From Polyangiaceae bacterium (GTDB lineage: Bacteria > Myxococcota_A > Polyangia > Polyangiales > Polyangiaceae): DNA of 64,000 nucleotides. Location of the stretch: assembly GCA_025936045.1 (NCBI GenBank), contig JAICUB010000006.1, positions 124,001 to 188,000 on the forward strand. Reading direction: 5' to 3'. Positions 51,859-61,095 of the stretch are shown here, piece after piece. Below the pieces are notes generated by a model that was given only the letters and a program-made list of their open reading frames with translations, did not search any database and was not told the origin of the DNA. The position numbers were made by a program, and so were the translations under genes. The stretch's first letter is position 1, and each line of letters begins with the position of its first letter.

Positions 51859-53265
51859 ATGTCCCGCAAGCGAACCGGGAGCGTCGAGTACCGCAGCGGC
51901 CAATGGTGGGGGCAGATCACGTGCAACGACGGGAGCCGACCCCGCATCCCGCTCGGTGACTTTCCGAACAGCCCGCAAGGGCGCGAGCGCGCGAAGGAGT
52001 CGGCCGCGCACTGGACCGAGCAGGCTCGCGAGCAGGGCGTCGTCGCCGTGCGCCGCCCGCGGCGTGCGAAGGGCGCCCCGCCCCAAGGCCCGGCACCAGG
52101 CGAGTCGGTTGCGAAGTACGTGGAGCGCTGGCTCGAGGACCGCGAGCGACGCGGTCTCTCGACCGTCGACACCGACCGCGGGCGGCTCGAGCTCCACGTG
52201 CTTCCACTCTTCGAGGGCAAGGCCATCGCGACCGCGACGAAGGACGACGTGCGCGCCGTTGTCGAGCGCCTTGACGACGCCGTGCGCGCGAAGTCGATCG
52301 CCTGGAGCACGGCGACGAAGGTGTGGGGTCTCGTGACCAAGATGTTCAGCGACGCGTGCGAGTCCAAAGTGGCAGCACTGCGCGTGCGCGCGGAAAATCC
52401 CGCGAAGGACGTGCGCGGGCCCGACCGCGGAGCGCGCAAGGGCAAGCAGTGGCTCTACCCGAGCGAGGTAACGGCGCTGCTAGCGCGTGGCGACGTGCCG
52501 CTCCGGTGGCGGCGCCTCTACGCGCTCGCCGCGTACCTGTACGTGCGCCCGGGCGAGCTCGCCGCGCTCGAGTGGGGCGACGTCGACCTCGAGCGCGGGA
52601 TCGTGAACGTGCACCGGGCGATCGAGCTCCGCGGCGGCGAGGAGAAGGCGACGAAGACGGGCACCTCGCGCAAGCTCCCGATCCCTCTCTCGCTCCGCCC
52701 GCTGCTGGCGCTCTTGCACGAGGAGCACGGCGGAATCGGGCGCGTTCTGAGGCACGAGCACCGGCGCCGCCAGGCCGGGCACGGCATGCCGCCGCTCGAG
52801 GATTTAGCCGCAACGCTGCGCGCTCACCTCTGGCGCGCAGGCGTGCGCCGCTCCGAGCTTCACGAGGATCGCGAGACGAGCAAGCGCGTGACGTTCTACG
52901 ACCTACGCGCGACGGGCATCACTTGGGAGGTGCTCGACGGGACCGAGCACGTGCGCGTGATGCAGCGCGCGGGTCACCGAAACTTCTCGACGACTCAGCT
53001 CTACGTTCGCGAAGCCGAAGCGGTCGGAATCGACGTTGGCACGCCGTTTCCGCCTCTTCCCGCGTCGCTTCTCGAGGTCAATCGCACCGCCGAATCGCAC
53101 AAGGTCCCGGCGGAATTTTCTAAACTCTCGGAGTCACTCGGGAAGAGGTGCGTCCCCAACGGGATTCGAACCCGTGTTACAGCCTTGAAAGGGCCGTGTC
53201 CTGGGCCGGCTAGACGATGGGGACCGGACGAGGGCGCGGAACATAGTCCGACGCGGCAGGTCTGA
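51859..53265 (+). CDS. int: Tyrosine integrase, attachment site inside the gene
   Basis: 468 residues as integrated. An N-terminal arm-binding part and SAM-like core-binding domain (about 75-190) precede the catalytic domain: Arg230 in YVRPGELAALEW, a Lys in the KATKTGTSRKLPI hairpin, YDLR with Tyr347 at the usual His and Arg350, His373 in AGHRNF and nucleophile Tyr382. Codons 431-437 are the 22-bp attachment repeat, and 438-468 are antisense of host tRNA-Glu. In the circular form the frame would instead continue into 39256-39608 for 554 residues. Confidence 0.93.
   Translation: MSRKRTGSVEYRSGQWWGQITCNDGSRPRIPLGDFPNSPQGRERAKESAAHWTEQAREQGVVAVRRPRRAKGAPPQGPAPGESVAKYVERWLEDRERRGLSTVDTDRGRLELHVLPLFEGKAIATATKDDVRAVVERLDDAVRAKSIAWSTATKVWGLVTKMFSDACESKVAALRVRAENPAKDVRGPDRGARKGKQWLYPSEVTALLARGDVPLRWRRLYALAAYLYVRPGELAALEWGDVDLERGIVNVHRAIELRGGEEKATKTGTSRKLPIPLSLRPLLALLHEEHGGIGRVLRHEHRRRQAGHGMPPLEDLAATLRAHLWRAGVRRSELHEDRETSKRVTFYDLRATGITWEVLDGTEHVRVMQRAGHRNFSTTQLYVREAEAVGIDVGTPFPPLPASLLEVNRTAESHKVPAEFSKLSESLGKRCVPNGIRTRVTALKGPCPGPARRWGPDEGAEHSPTRQV
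53149..53170. repeat. Right attachment repeat (attR)
   Basis: The copy of the 22-bp repeat that remains part of the intact tRNA-Glu gene (its 3' end). It lies in frame within the integrase gene. Confidence 0.92.
53151..53224 (-). tRNA. tRNA-Glu (TTC)
   Basis: On the minus strand it begins GTCCCCATCG and ends in a GGGGACG acceptor strand. The acceptor stem has seven pairs, the anticodon loop reads CTTTCAA with anticodon TTC, and the T-arm has GGTTCGAATCC. The terminal CCA is not encoded. It matches the bacterial tRNA-Glu pattern. It is the integration target of the neighbouring element and remains complete. Confidence 0.95.
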
Positions 53266-53288
53266 CAATCCGGTATCGTGACCGCGCG

Positions 53289-55739
53289 ATGACGATTGGC
53301 TCGGCGTCCGAACGAGAGCGCGACGAGGCGGAAACGAGGCGGGATTCGGCGCGATCCGGGGCCGCTCTGCCGTTCGCAGCAACACTCGGGCTGTTTGCGG
53401 TTTCGGGGGCCGCCGGGCTCGTGGATCAGGTTTGCTTCTCGAAGTACCTCTCCTACGTGGTCGGGGCGACGGCGTACGCCGTGAGCGCCGTGCTCGCCGC
53501 GTTCATGACGGGGCTCGCGCTCGGGGCCTACGCGGGCGGGAAGGTGTCGCTGCGCGTGCTGCGGCCCGTGGCGCTCTACGGCGTGCTGGAGCTCGTGGTG
53601 GCGGCGGCCGTGGCCGTTGCGCCGCGCGAGTTCGATATGCTCGCGTCCGTTTACGCCGAGCTCGCGCGCCGAGCGCCGGATTCGGTCGCCGCGTTGTCGG
53701 CGCTGCGCTGGCTCGTGGCACTCGTGATCGTGATCGTGCCGACCACGGCGATGGGCGCGACGTTGCCGATTTTGACGCGCGCGCTGCGTGACGGCGCCGG
53801 GGCCAGGAGTCGGGAGCGTCAGCTCGGCGCGCTCTACGCGGCGAATACCTGCGGGGGAGCCGGCGGCGCGGTGCTCACGGCGTATCTCGTGCTGCCGTTG
53901 CTCGGCCTCCGCGGAACGGTGTCGGCGGCCGCAGGCCTGAGCGCGGCCGTCGGCGTCGCGGCGCTGTGGCTCGGACGCAACGTGGCTCCCGCGCCGCTCG
54001 ACGAAGCCTACGACGAGGGGCGCCGGGTTCACTCGCCGGCTCGGGGCCGTGAACCGAGCGAACGCGAGACATGGATCCTCGTCGTCGTTGCGTTCGCGTC
54101 GGGCTGCCTCGCGTTCGCGGCGGAGGTCATCTTCACGCACCTCTTGGCGCTGCTCATCGGCAACAGCGCGTACGCCTTCGGGCTGATTCTCGCGGTGTTC
54201 CTCTGTTGCCTGTTCGTCGGGGCCGCGTGGGCCGCCGCGTTCGCCAAGCGACGGGGCGACACGGCGCTCGCGGCCGGCCTGCTCCTGACCGCCGCCGCGC
54301 TCTGCGCCACGCTCCCGCTCTGGGACGAGCTCCCGCGCCTGTTCGCTGCCGTCGGCGGCAGCGTCACGACGTTCGCTGGGCGCGAAGCGGTGCGCGCGCT
54401 CGCCGCATTTTTGATCCTCTGCCTTCCGACGACGGTGATGGGACTCACCTTCCCGCTGCTCCTGCAGCGCGTCGCGCGCACGAGCGCGCCGAGCCGCTGG
54501 GTCGGCCGGCTCACGGCCGTCAACACGGTGGGCGCGGTCGTGGGCGCGCTCGGAGCGGGTTACGGGCTCTTGCCGTGGCTCGGCTCGCAACGCTCGCTCG
54601 AGGCCGTCGTGGTGCTTTTTGCGTGCGCCGGCGCCGCCGCGGCCCTGCTGAGCGCACCGGAAGCCCGCCGCCGGCTGCTCGTCCTCGCGGCGGGTGTCTG
54701 CCTCATCACGCCCCTCGAGCATCGCTGGAACCTCGCGCGGCTCACGGGCGGCTCGAACGTGTACTTCGAAAAGTGGAGCGAGCCCGAAGCGATCCCGTTT
54801 CTGCGCGAGGACGTCCACGGCGGCGTGACGTCGGTCACGCGCTCGAAGGGCGTGCTGACGTTGCTCACCAACGGCAAATTCCAGGGCAATACCGGCTGGG
54901 AAATGAGCGCCCAGCGCTTCTTCGCTCACTACCCTTCGCTCTTCGTTTCGAATTTCGATCGCGCGCTCGTGATCGGGCTCGGGACGGGCACGACCCTCGG
55001 GACGCTCGCCGCGTATCCGTGGAAAAAGCTCGACGTGGTCGAGATCTCACCCTCGATCGTCGCAGCCGCTCGCCAATATTTCCAGTCGGGCAACCTCGGC
55101 GCCATCGACGACCCGCGCGTCAGCATCCATCACGGTGACGGCCGCAACTACGCGCTCGTCGACGCGGGGCACTACGACCTCGTCGGGATGGAGCTCTCGA
55201 GCATCTGGTTCGCCGGGGCTTCGAGTCTCTACAGCCGTGAGTTTTACCGGCTCATCCGCGCTCGACTCGCGCCGGGCGGCATCTTCCAACAATGGGTTCA
55301 ACTGCATCACGTCTCTCGGCGCGATCTTGCGACCGTGATCGGGACCCTGCGGAGCGAGTTCGCGCACGTGGCGCTCTTTTACGGCGGCGGACAGGGCATC
55401 CTGGTCGCGTCCGAAGAGCCGCTTCGAGCGTCGCTCGCGCGTCTTCAGGCGCTCGAGGCGCGCCCCGAGCTCGAGCGCGTGCTCCCCGATCGGCGCAAGC
55501 TCGAGGATTTGCGAGGCGACGTCCTGGCGTTCGACGCGGGGCTCGACGCGTTCCTCGACGAGAGCGCACGGCTGGCGGCGGTCGATCGCTCGGCGCTCGT
55601 CTCGACCGATCAGAGCCTCTATCTCGAGTACGCGACGCCGCGCGGCAACGTCTTGCCGTGGGCGACGCGTGAAGCGCTCGTGCGCGAGCTCCGGCGCTTC
55701 CGCGACCAGGCGGCGATCGACGCCCTGCTCACGCCCTGA
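53289..55739 (+). CDS. Membrane-fused spermidine synthase-like protein
   Basis: 816 residues. Residues about 25-500 hold roughly a dozen membrane helices in two similar halves (each with a TTAMGATLPIL or TTVMGLTFPLL motif). A spermidine synthase-type methyltransferase fold follows (about 520-740) with GLGTGTT, VVEISPSIV and GDGRNY. Such fusions are common in Myxococcota and Deltaproteobacteria-like genomes; their substrate is not settled. It lies just outside the integrated element. Confidence 0.88.
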   Translation: MTIGSASERERDEAETRRDSARSGAALPFAATLGLFAVSGAAGLVDQVCFSKYLSYVVGATAYAVSAVLAAFMTGLALGAYAGGKVSLRVLRPVALYGVLELVVAAAVAVAPREFDMLASVYAELARRAPDSVAALSALRWLVALVIVIVPTTAMGATLPILTRALRDGAGARSRERQLGALYAANTCGGAGGAVLTAYLVLPLLGLRGTVSAAAGLSAAVGVAALWLGRNVAPAPLDEAYDEGRRVHSPARGREPSERETWILVVVAFASGCLAFAAEVIFTHLLALLIGNSAYAFGLILAVFLCCLFVGAAWAAAFAKRRGDTALAAGLLLTAAALCATLPLWDELPRLFAAVGGSVTTFAGREAVRALAAFLILCLPTTVMGLTFPLLLQRVARTSAPSRWVGRLTAVNTVGAVVGALGAGYGLLPWLGSQRSLEAVVVLFACAGAAAALLSAPEARRRLLVLAAGVCLITPLEHRWNLARLTGGSNVYFEKWSEPEAIPFLREDVHGGVTSVTRSKGVLTLLTNGKFQGNTGWEMSAQRFFAHYPSLFVSNFDRALVIGLGTGTTLGTLAAYPWKKLDVVEISPSIVAAARQYFQSGNLGAIDDPRVSIHHGDGRNYALVDAGHYDLVGMELSSIWFAGASSLYSREFYRLIRARLAPGGIFQQWVQLHHVSRRDLATVIGTLRSEFAHVALFYGGGQGILVASEEPLRASLARLQALEARPELERVLPDRRKLEDLRGDVLAFDAGLDAFLDESARLAAVDRSALVSTDQSLYLEYATPRGNVLPWATREALVRELRRFRDQAAIDALLTP

Positions 55740-55741
55740 GC

Positions 55742-56803
55742 TCAGGCGCTCTTCGCGCGTTTCTGTCGCTTCGCCGGAACGGTGACGACGGGCGCCTCCT
55801 CGGCGAACGCCGACTCCGCAGCGGCCGGCGAAAGTTCGATGAAGGACCCGAGCGCCTCGCGCGCGCGGCGCGGGAAACCGGTATGAAGCTCTGCCCGCTC
55901 GAGGATCGCTGCGCAGAGCGCGTCGAAATCGAAGCCGGCGGCCGCCGCAATCTTCGGGAGCAGGCTGCTCTCGGTCATGCCGGGCAGCGTGTTCACCTCG
56001 AGCACGTATTCGTTCTGGCCTTCGGTGACCAACAGATCGACGCGCACGGCGCCGTGTGTGTCGAGCGCTTGCGCCGCGCGCTCCGCGAGGTTCAAAACGC
56101 CGCTGTAACGCGCGGGCGCGAGCCGAGCAGGCATGAAGTACTCGCTGAAGCCAGGCGTGTATTTGGCTCGATAATCGTAGACGCCCCCGACGGGCGCGAT
56201 CTCGATGGCGCCGAGCACGCGGCCGTCGAGGATGCCGACGGCGATCTCCTTGCCGCTCACGAAACGCTCGACCAGAAGCTGCGCATCGTAGACGAGCGCC
56301 TCGAGCACGGCGTTTCTGAGCTCGCTCGGGGCGTTCGCGCGTGCGACGCCGAGGCTCGAGCCCTCACGCCGCGGCTTGACGATCACCGGGTAGCCGAAGG
56401 AGCCGTGCACCTCGTCGAGCTCGTCGAGCTGGGACGCGTCGAGCGCGTAGTAGGGCGGCGTCGGCACGTTGTGCAGGCGGAACATCTCCTTCGCCTTGAG
56501 CTTGTCCATCGCGAGCGCGCTCGCGAGGACGCTCGACCCCGTGTACGGAATGCCGAGCAGCTCGAGCAGCCCCTGCACGCAGCCGTCCTCGCCGAGCCGG
56601 CCGTGCAGCGCCAGGAACGCCACGTCGAGGTCCGCGGAGCCGATGGCGAGGAACGCGTCCGTGTCGTCGCCGAGAATGACCGGGACGACCTCGTGACCCA
56701 GGCGCTCGAGCGATTCAGCGACGGCAAGTCCCGAACGCAGCGAAATCTCGCGCTCCGCCGAAGTCCCGCCCATCACAACACCGACACGTCTCGAGCTCGT
56801 CAT
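55742..56803 (-). CDS. ddl: D-alanine--D-alanine ligase
   Basis: 353 residues. It makes the D-Ala-D-Ala dipeptide of peptidoglycan. Motifs in order: VVMGGTSAEREISLRSG, LHGRLGEDG, KPRREGSSLGV (ATP-grasp lid), and EVNTLPGMTESSLLP near residue 280, all diagnostic. The C-terminal 40 residues are an Ala/Lys-rich extension beyond the catalytic fold. It converges with the spermidine synthase-like gene (2 bp gap). Confidence 0.95.
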   Translation of the reverse strand: MTSSRRVGVVMGGTSAEREISLRSGLAVAESLERLGHEVVPVILGDDTDAFLAIGSADLDVAFLALHGRLGEDGCVQGLLELLGIPYTGSSVLASALAMDKLKAKEMFRLHNVPTPPYYALDASQLDELDEVHGSFGYPVIVKPRREGSSLGVARANAPSELRNAVLEALVYDAQLLVERFVSGKEIAVGILDGRVLGAIEIAPVGGVYDYRAKYTPGFSEYFMPARLAPARYSGVLNLAERAAQALDTHGAVRVDLLVTEGQNEYVLEVNTLPGMTESSLLPKIAAAAGFDFDALCAAILERAELHTGFPRRAREALGSFIELSPAAAESAFAEEAPVVTVPAKRQKRAKSA

Positions 56804-56879
56804 TGTCTGGCCTCCAGGGCTCTTGCCCTTAGCGTTCGGTACCGAACCCCGGCCCGACGGGCCAAGAATCGGGGAGCGC

Positions 56880-57623
56880 TCAGCAGACTTCGACGACGAT
56901 CGCGGTGATGTTGTCCTTGCCGCCCCGGCCGTTCGCCAGGTCGATCAGGCGGTTCACCGCTAAAGCCCCACCTTCCGCGAGGATAGCGGGGATCTCTTCG
57001 AGCTTCAGGTAACCGTGCAGGCCGTCGCTACAAAGCAGGTAAGCGTCCCCGACGTTCGCCTCCCAAACGCTCGTGTCGACCTGGACGTATTCGCGGCTAC
57101 CTACCGCGCGGGTGATGACATTTCGCTGCCGGCTCACCTTGGCTTGCTCGGGCGTGATGAGGCCCTGCTTGAGCTGCCAGGCGATGAGGGTGTGATCCTC
57201 GGTGAGCTGCTCGGCCTCGTGCCCGCGCACGCGGTAGATGCGGCTGTCACCCACCTGGCCGACCACGAGATGGTTACCGAAGCGCATCATCGCGCTGATC
57301 GTCGTGCCCATCCCCGCCATGCCGCGATCGAGCTCGGCCATGGCGTAAAGGAGGTACGTCGCGGCCTGGACGCCGCCCTCGAGCATGCGCGAAGCCGCGC
57401 GCCCCTTTTCCTCCGTGAAGGGCAGCGGCTCCCCGAGTACCCCTTTACCCCGGCGCACCATGCCGTTGATGGTGTCGATCGCCTCGCGGCTCGCGACCTC
57501 ACCGGCCGCATGCCCGCCCATGCCGTCCGCGACGACCCAGAGGCCGACCTCGTCGTCGTGCAGGAACGCGTCCTCGTTCGCCTCTCGCCGCCTGCCGACG
57601 TCGGTCGCACCGTACGACCGCAT
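56880..57623 (-). CDS. PP2C-family protein serine/threonine phosphatase
   Basis: 247 residues. It carries the PP2C metal-binding motifs: NEDAFL, VADGMGGHAAGE, GDSRIYRVRG, SDGL and GGKDNITAIV. No extra domain. In myxobacteria it would reverse Ser/Thr kinase signalling; no kinase is adjacent. ATG 57623 is preferred; TTG 57650 and GTG 57644 would add up to nine residues. Confidence 0.93.
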   Translation of the reverse strand: MRSYGATDVGRRREANEDAFLHDDEVGLWVVADGMGGHAAGEVASREAIDTINGMVRRGKGVLGEPLPFTEEKGRAASRMLEGGVQAATYLLYAMAELDRGMAGMGTTISAMMRFGNHLVVGQVGDSRIYRVRGHEAEQLTEDHTLIAWQLKQGLITPEQAKVSRQRNVITRAVGSREYVQVDTSVWEANVGDAYLLCSDGLHGYLKLEEIPAILAEGGALAVNRLIDLANGRGGKDNITAIVVEVC

Positions 57624-57795
57624 GACCAACGATCCTGAATCCACTGCCAAGAGCCGCCCTTTAGCCAGAGAGTAGACCCATCGGGAGCCCCTTCGCTACG
57701 TAGGACCATGCCTTACACTCGGCGCGAGCGCCTCGGTCGCCCGGCTGGGGCAGAAAGAAGCTGACGCAAAACCGATCGGCGCTCTAAGCTCTGGC

Positions 57796-58935
57796 GTGGC
57801 CGCGCCTGCAGTCACGTTCCTCCAGCGGGGGCCGAACGCCGCGCGCGTCGCGGCGGGGCTCGTGGCAAGCTTTCGGACCTTTCCGGGCGCCTCCGCCGGG
57901 CTCGTGTTCCTCGGGGGCTCGCTCGGCGAGCGGGTCGAGGAGGTCGCGGCCGCGTTCGGCGAGGCCGAGCTCGGGTTCCCCGTGCTCGTCGCCTCGGGCG
58001 CCGGTGTCATTTCCGAGCGCGGGGAGCTCGAAGGCGAAGCGGCCGCGACTGCCCTCGCCTTCCGGGGCGGCACCCCGGAAGCCATCGTGACCGCGGGGGC
58101 AAGCCACGACGACGCCGCTTCGGCGCTCGCCACGCGCCTCGCCGCGCTCGGACGCAACCACGGCGCGACCGCGCTCGTATTCGCTCGATCCGAGGGGTTC
58201 GGGGTGGATTGCGTCGAGCCGCTCTTCGCCGCTCGCACCGCCAACATCATCGGAGCGGGGACGCCCGGCGCGGCGCCGATCGCGGCGGTCGATCGCGAGG
58301 GACGCGTCGGGCTCGGCATCCTCGGAGCGCTCCTGATGCGGGGCCTCACCCCGGCGCGCGTCCGCTCTTCGCCCGGCTGTCGCCTGCTCATGCCGCTTCG
58401 TCCGATCACGGCGGCTCGCGGCCCGCTCCTCTCCGAAATCGACGGCGAGCGCGCCCTCGACGTTCTCCAATCGGCCGCGACCGGGCTCGACGAGCACCCG
58501 CTCATCCTCTGCGTCATCGCGCCGGAACACAGCCCCGACGAGGGCGGCCGCTCGGAGCTAGTCGTGCGCGGGATCCAGGGCGTGGATCCGGCGCGCGGCG
58601 CGATCGTGCTGTCCGGCGACTTGAAGCGCGGCTGGCGCGTCGCCTTCGCCGTGCGCGACGCTGCGGCCGCTCGCGCGGACCTCGAGCTTTGCACGCGCGA
58701 CCTCGCTCGGGAAACCGCCGGCGCTGCGCCCCTCTTCGGCATTTACGTGAGCTGCGCCGGCCGGGGCACCGAGCTCTACGAAAACCCCGACGTGGATCTC
58801 CGGATCCTGCGCGCGCGCTTCCCCGAAATTCCGCTGGTCGGGTTGCATTCGGCCTTCGAAATTGCGCCGTTCGAGGGCCGCGCGGCGGTCCACTTCTACA
58901 CGGGCGTTCTCGCCCTCTTCACGGCGCCGAGCTGA
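57796..58935 (+). CDS. FIST-domain sensory protein
   Basis: 379 residues from a GTG. An N-terminal FIST region (about 20-210) is followed by FIST_C, whose hallmark here is PLFGIYVSCAGRGTELY and ILRARFPEIPLVGLHS, then FEIAPF. FIST domains are thought to sense small ligands such as amino acids. No kinase or cyclase is fused. It is 44 bp upstream of the FHIPEP gene on the same strand. Confidence 0.9.
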   Translation: MAAPAVTFLQRGPNAARVAAGLVASFRTFPGASAGLVFLGGSLGERVEEVAAAFGEAELGFPVLVASGAGVISERGELEGEAAATALAFRGGTPEAIVTAGASHDDAASALATRLAALGRNHGATALVFARSEGFGVDCVEPLFAARTANIIGAGTPGAAPIAAVDREGRVGLGILGALLMRGLTPARVRSSPGCRLLMPLRPITAARGPLLSEIDGERALDVLQSAATGLDEHPLILCVIAPEHSPDEGGRSELVVRGIQGVDPARGAIVLSGDLKRGWRVAFAVRDAAAARADLELCTRDLARETAGAAPLFGIYVSCAGRGTELYENPDVDLRILRARFPEIPLVGLHSAFEIAPFEGRAAVHFYTGVLALFTAPS

Positions 58936-58979
58936 GTGCCGTAGGCCCGCCCGGGCCGAAAGTGTAGGCTCGCCCCGCT

Positions 58980-60986
58980 TTGGCCGTGCCCGGGACAGCA
59001 GAAGCCTCCGCTCCGGCAGAGGCCGCCGCGGCGCTCCGTCTGGCGCGCCCGCGCCGTGGCCTCGGGGTGGCCGACGCGGCGCTCGCGGCGCTCGTCGTCT
59101 CGGTCGTCGGCCTCATGGTCGTGCCGCTGCCGACGCACCTGCTCGACGTGCTCATCGCGTCGAACCTCTCGTTCTCGGTGGTGCTCTTGCTCGTCGCGCT
59201 CTACGCGAGCCACCCGCTCAAGATCGCCGCCTTCCCGACGGTGCTCCTGATCACGACGCTCGTGCGGCTCGCTCTGAACGTCTCGGCAACGCGCCTGATC
59301 CTGCTGCAGGCCGACGCCGGCGAAGTGATCCGCGCGTTCGGTAACTTCGTCGTGCGCGGCAACTACGTCGTCGGCGGCGTCGTCTTCGCGATCCTCAGCA
59401 TCATCCAATTCGTCGTGATCGCCAAAGGCAGCGAGCGCGTCGCCGAAGTCGGCGCGCGCTTCACGCTCGACGCGATGCCGGGCAAGCAAATGGCCATCGA
59501 CGCCGAGCTCCGCTCCGGGGCGATCGACGGCGCGCAGGCCCGCGCGCGGCGGCACGCGCTCGCACGAGAGAGCCAGTTTTACGGGGCGATGGACGGCGCC
59601 ATGAAGTTCGTGAAGGGCGACGTCATCGCGTCGTTCCTGATCACGCTCGTCAATCTGGGCGCAGGCCTCGCCGTCGGCGTGCTGCAGCGCGACATGGAGG
59701 CGGTCGCGGCGCTTCGCCGCTACGGCCTGCTCACGATCGGCGACGGGCTGGTCTCGCAAATCCCGTCGCTCGTCATCGCGACGGCCGCCGGCGTGCTCGT
59801 GACGCGCGTCGCGAGCGAAGAGAACGACACCTCGCTCGGCTCCGAGCTCGCGCGCCAGCTTTTCGGCCAGCCGGCGGCGCTCCGCGTCGGCGGCGTGTTC
59901 GCGCTCTTGCTCGGAGTCGTCCCAGGGCTCCCCGCGCTGCCCTTCTTCGTGATCGCCGGGCTCTTGTTTGCGGCTTCGCGCGCCCGCGGCAGCGCGCTGC
60001 GCGCTCTCGCCGACGCACCGGCGGCCGAACCGGTGCAGCGCCCGCGCGGTGACGCCGCGACGCCCCGCTTCGTGCCGGTCATCGTGCCCTGGTCGCTCGA
60101 TGCGAGCAGCGAGCTCGCGCCGCTCTTCGAAGACGAGCTGCGCGGCGGCGAGCTCGGCCGTCCCGGCTTGCGCTCGGCGGCCGCGGCGCTCCGCGAGCTC
60201 CTGTTCCGCGAGCTCGGCGTGCCGCTGCCGGCCGCGCGCGTCGCGACCTTGCGCGAGCTTCCCCCGCGCCACGTCGTGCTCTCGCTCGGCGAGCTCCCGG
60301 CGCGCGTCCTCGAGCTGCCGGCGGCGCTACCCGACGCCCAAGTCGCCGAGCTCGTCGTCGCCAACATGCTGCCCGTCTTGCGCCAGCGCGCCGCCGACTT
60401 CCTCGGTCTCGCCGAGACGCAGTCGCTGCTCGACCAACTCGAGCAAATCGCGCCGGCCACGGTCCGCCAAGTCGTCCCGAAGCCCGTGAGCCTCACGCAG
60501 CTTGCGGACGTGCTCCGGCGCCTCGTCGAGGAACGTCAGAGCGTGCGCGATCTCAAAGGCATCCTCGAAGCACTCGCGCTCGTCGCTCACGCCGAGCGCG
60601 ATCCGCTGAACCTCGCCGAATTCGTGCGTTCCCAACAGCGCCGCAGCATCACCCACGCCCTGACGCGCGGTCGCGCCGAGCTCCCCGTCCTGCTCCTCGA
60701 CGGCGCGCTCGAAGAGACCATCCGCGGCGCCGTCTCGCGCACGGCTGCCGGCAGCTTCCTCACGCTCGCGCCCGCCGCCGGTCGCGACATCGTGACGGCC
60801 ATCCGCCGCGCCCTCGAGCCGCTCGCCCCCGACTCCCCGCCGCTCCTCACTCAACCCGACATCCGCCGCTTCGTGCGGAAACTGATCGAGGTAGACCTGC
60901 CGGAGCTCCGCGTCGTCTCTTACGCCGAGCTCCTGCCGGAGATTGCGCTCAAGCCGGTCGGCACGGCGCGCGTGACCGGACTTTGA
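58980..60986 (+). CDS. FHIPEP export-gate protein (SctV/FlhA family)
   Basis: 668 residues. About seven to eight N-terminal membrane helices (to about 320) contain the FHIPEP pattern RLALNVSATRLILL. The conserved cytoplasmic segment RFTLDAMPGKQMAIDAELRS follows (FHIPEP loop), then a large C-terminal cytoplasmic domain with VVPKPVSLTQLADVLRRLV and VRDLKGILEAL. It normally forms the inner-membrane export gate of type III or flagellar secretion. No other T3SS gene is in the window. TTG 58980 or GTG 58986 is the start. Confidence 0.92.
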   Translation: MAVPGTAEASAPAEAAAALRLARPRRGLGVADAALAALVVSVVGLMVVPLPTHLLDVLIASNLSFSVVLLLVALYASHPLKIAAFPTVLLITTLVRLALNVSATRLILLQADAGEVIRAFGNFVVRGNYVVGGVVFAILSIIQFVVIAKGSERVAEVGARFTLDAMPGKQMAIDAELRSGAIDGAQARARRHALARESQFYGAMDGAMKFVKGDVIASFLITLVNLGAGLAVGVLQRDMEAVAALRRYGLLTIGDGLVSQIPSLVIATAAGVLVTRVASEENDTSLGSELARQLFGQPAALRVGGVFALLLGVVPGLPALPFFVIAGLLFAASRARGSALRALADAPAAEPVQRPRGDAATPRFVPVIVPWSLDASSELAPLFEDELRGGELGRPGLRSAAAALRELLFRELGVPLPAARVATLRELPPRHVVLSLGELPARVLELPAALPDAQVAELVVANMLPVLRQRAADFLGLAETQSLLDQLEQIAPATVRQVVPKPVSLTQLADVLRRLVEERQSVRDLKGILEALALVAHAERDPLNLAEFVRSQQRRSITHALTRGRAELPVLLLDGALEETIRGAVSRTAAGSFLTLAPAAGRDIVTAIRRALEPLAPDSPPLLTQPDIRRFVRKLIEVDLPELRVVSYAELLPEIALKPVGTARVTGL

Positions 60987-61095
60987 GCGGCGCTCACGGC
61001 GGATTGCATTTTTTGGCCGGTGACCCGCAGTCGGAGTGCGAGAGCAACGAACCCCGGCGCACCGCGCGCGCCCCCTTTCAAAGCGGGCGTCGCGC

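Larger units (their letters stand above)
39234..53170. mobile_element. Integrated element at tRNA-Glu (phage-satellite-like)
   Basis: A perfect 22-bp direct repeat (39234-39255 and 53149-53170) equals the 3' end of the tRNA-Glu gene. The tyrosine integrase lies at the tRNA end. The roughly 13.9 kb between carries a RepA-like ATPase, iteron-like repeats, terminase large subunit, ParB-like, DUF5131 and many small genes of one strand, plus a SIR2 protein on the opposite strand at the far end. No portal, capsid, protease or tail gene is recognisable. It may be a satellite that borrows a helper's virion, a phage-plasmid remnant or a reduced prophage. Confidence 0.88.
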
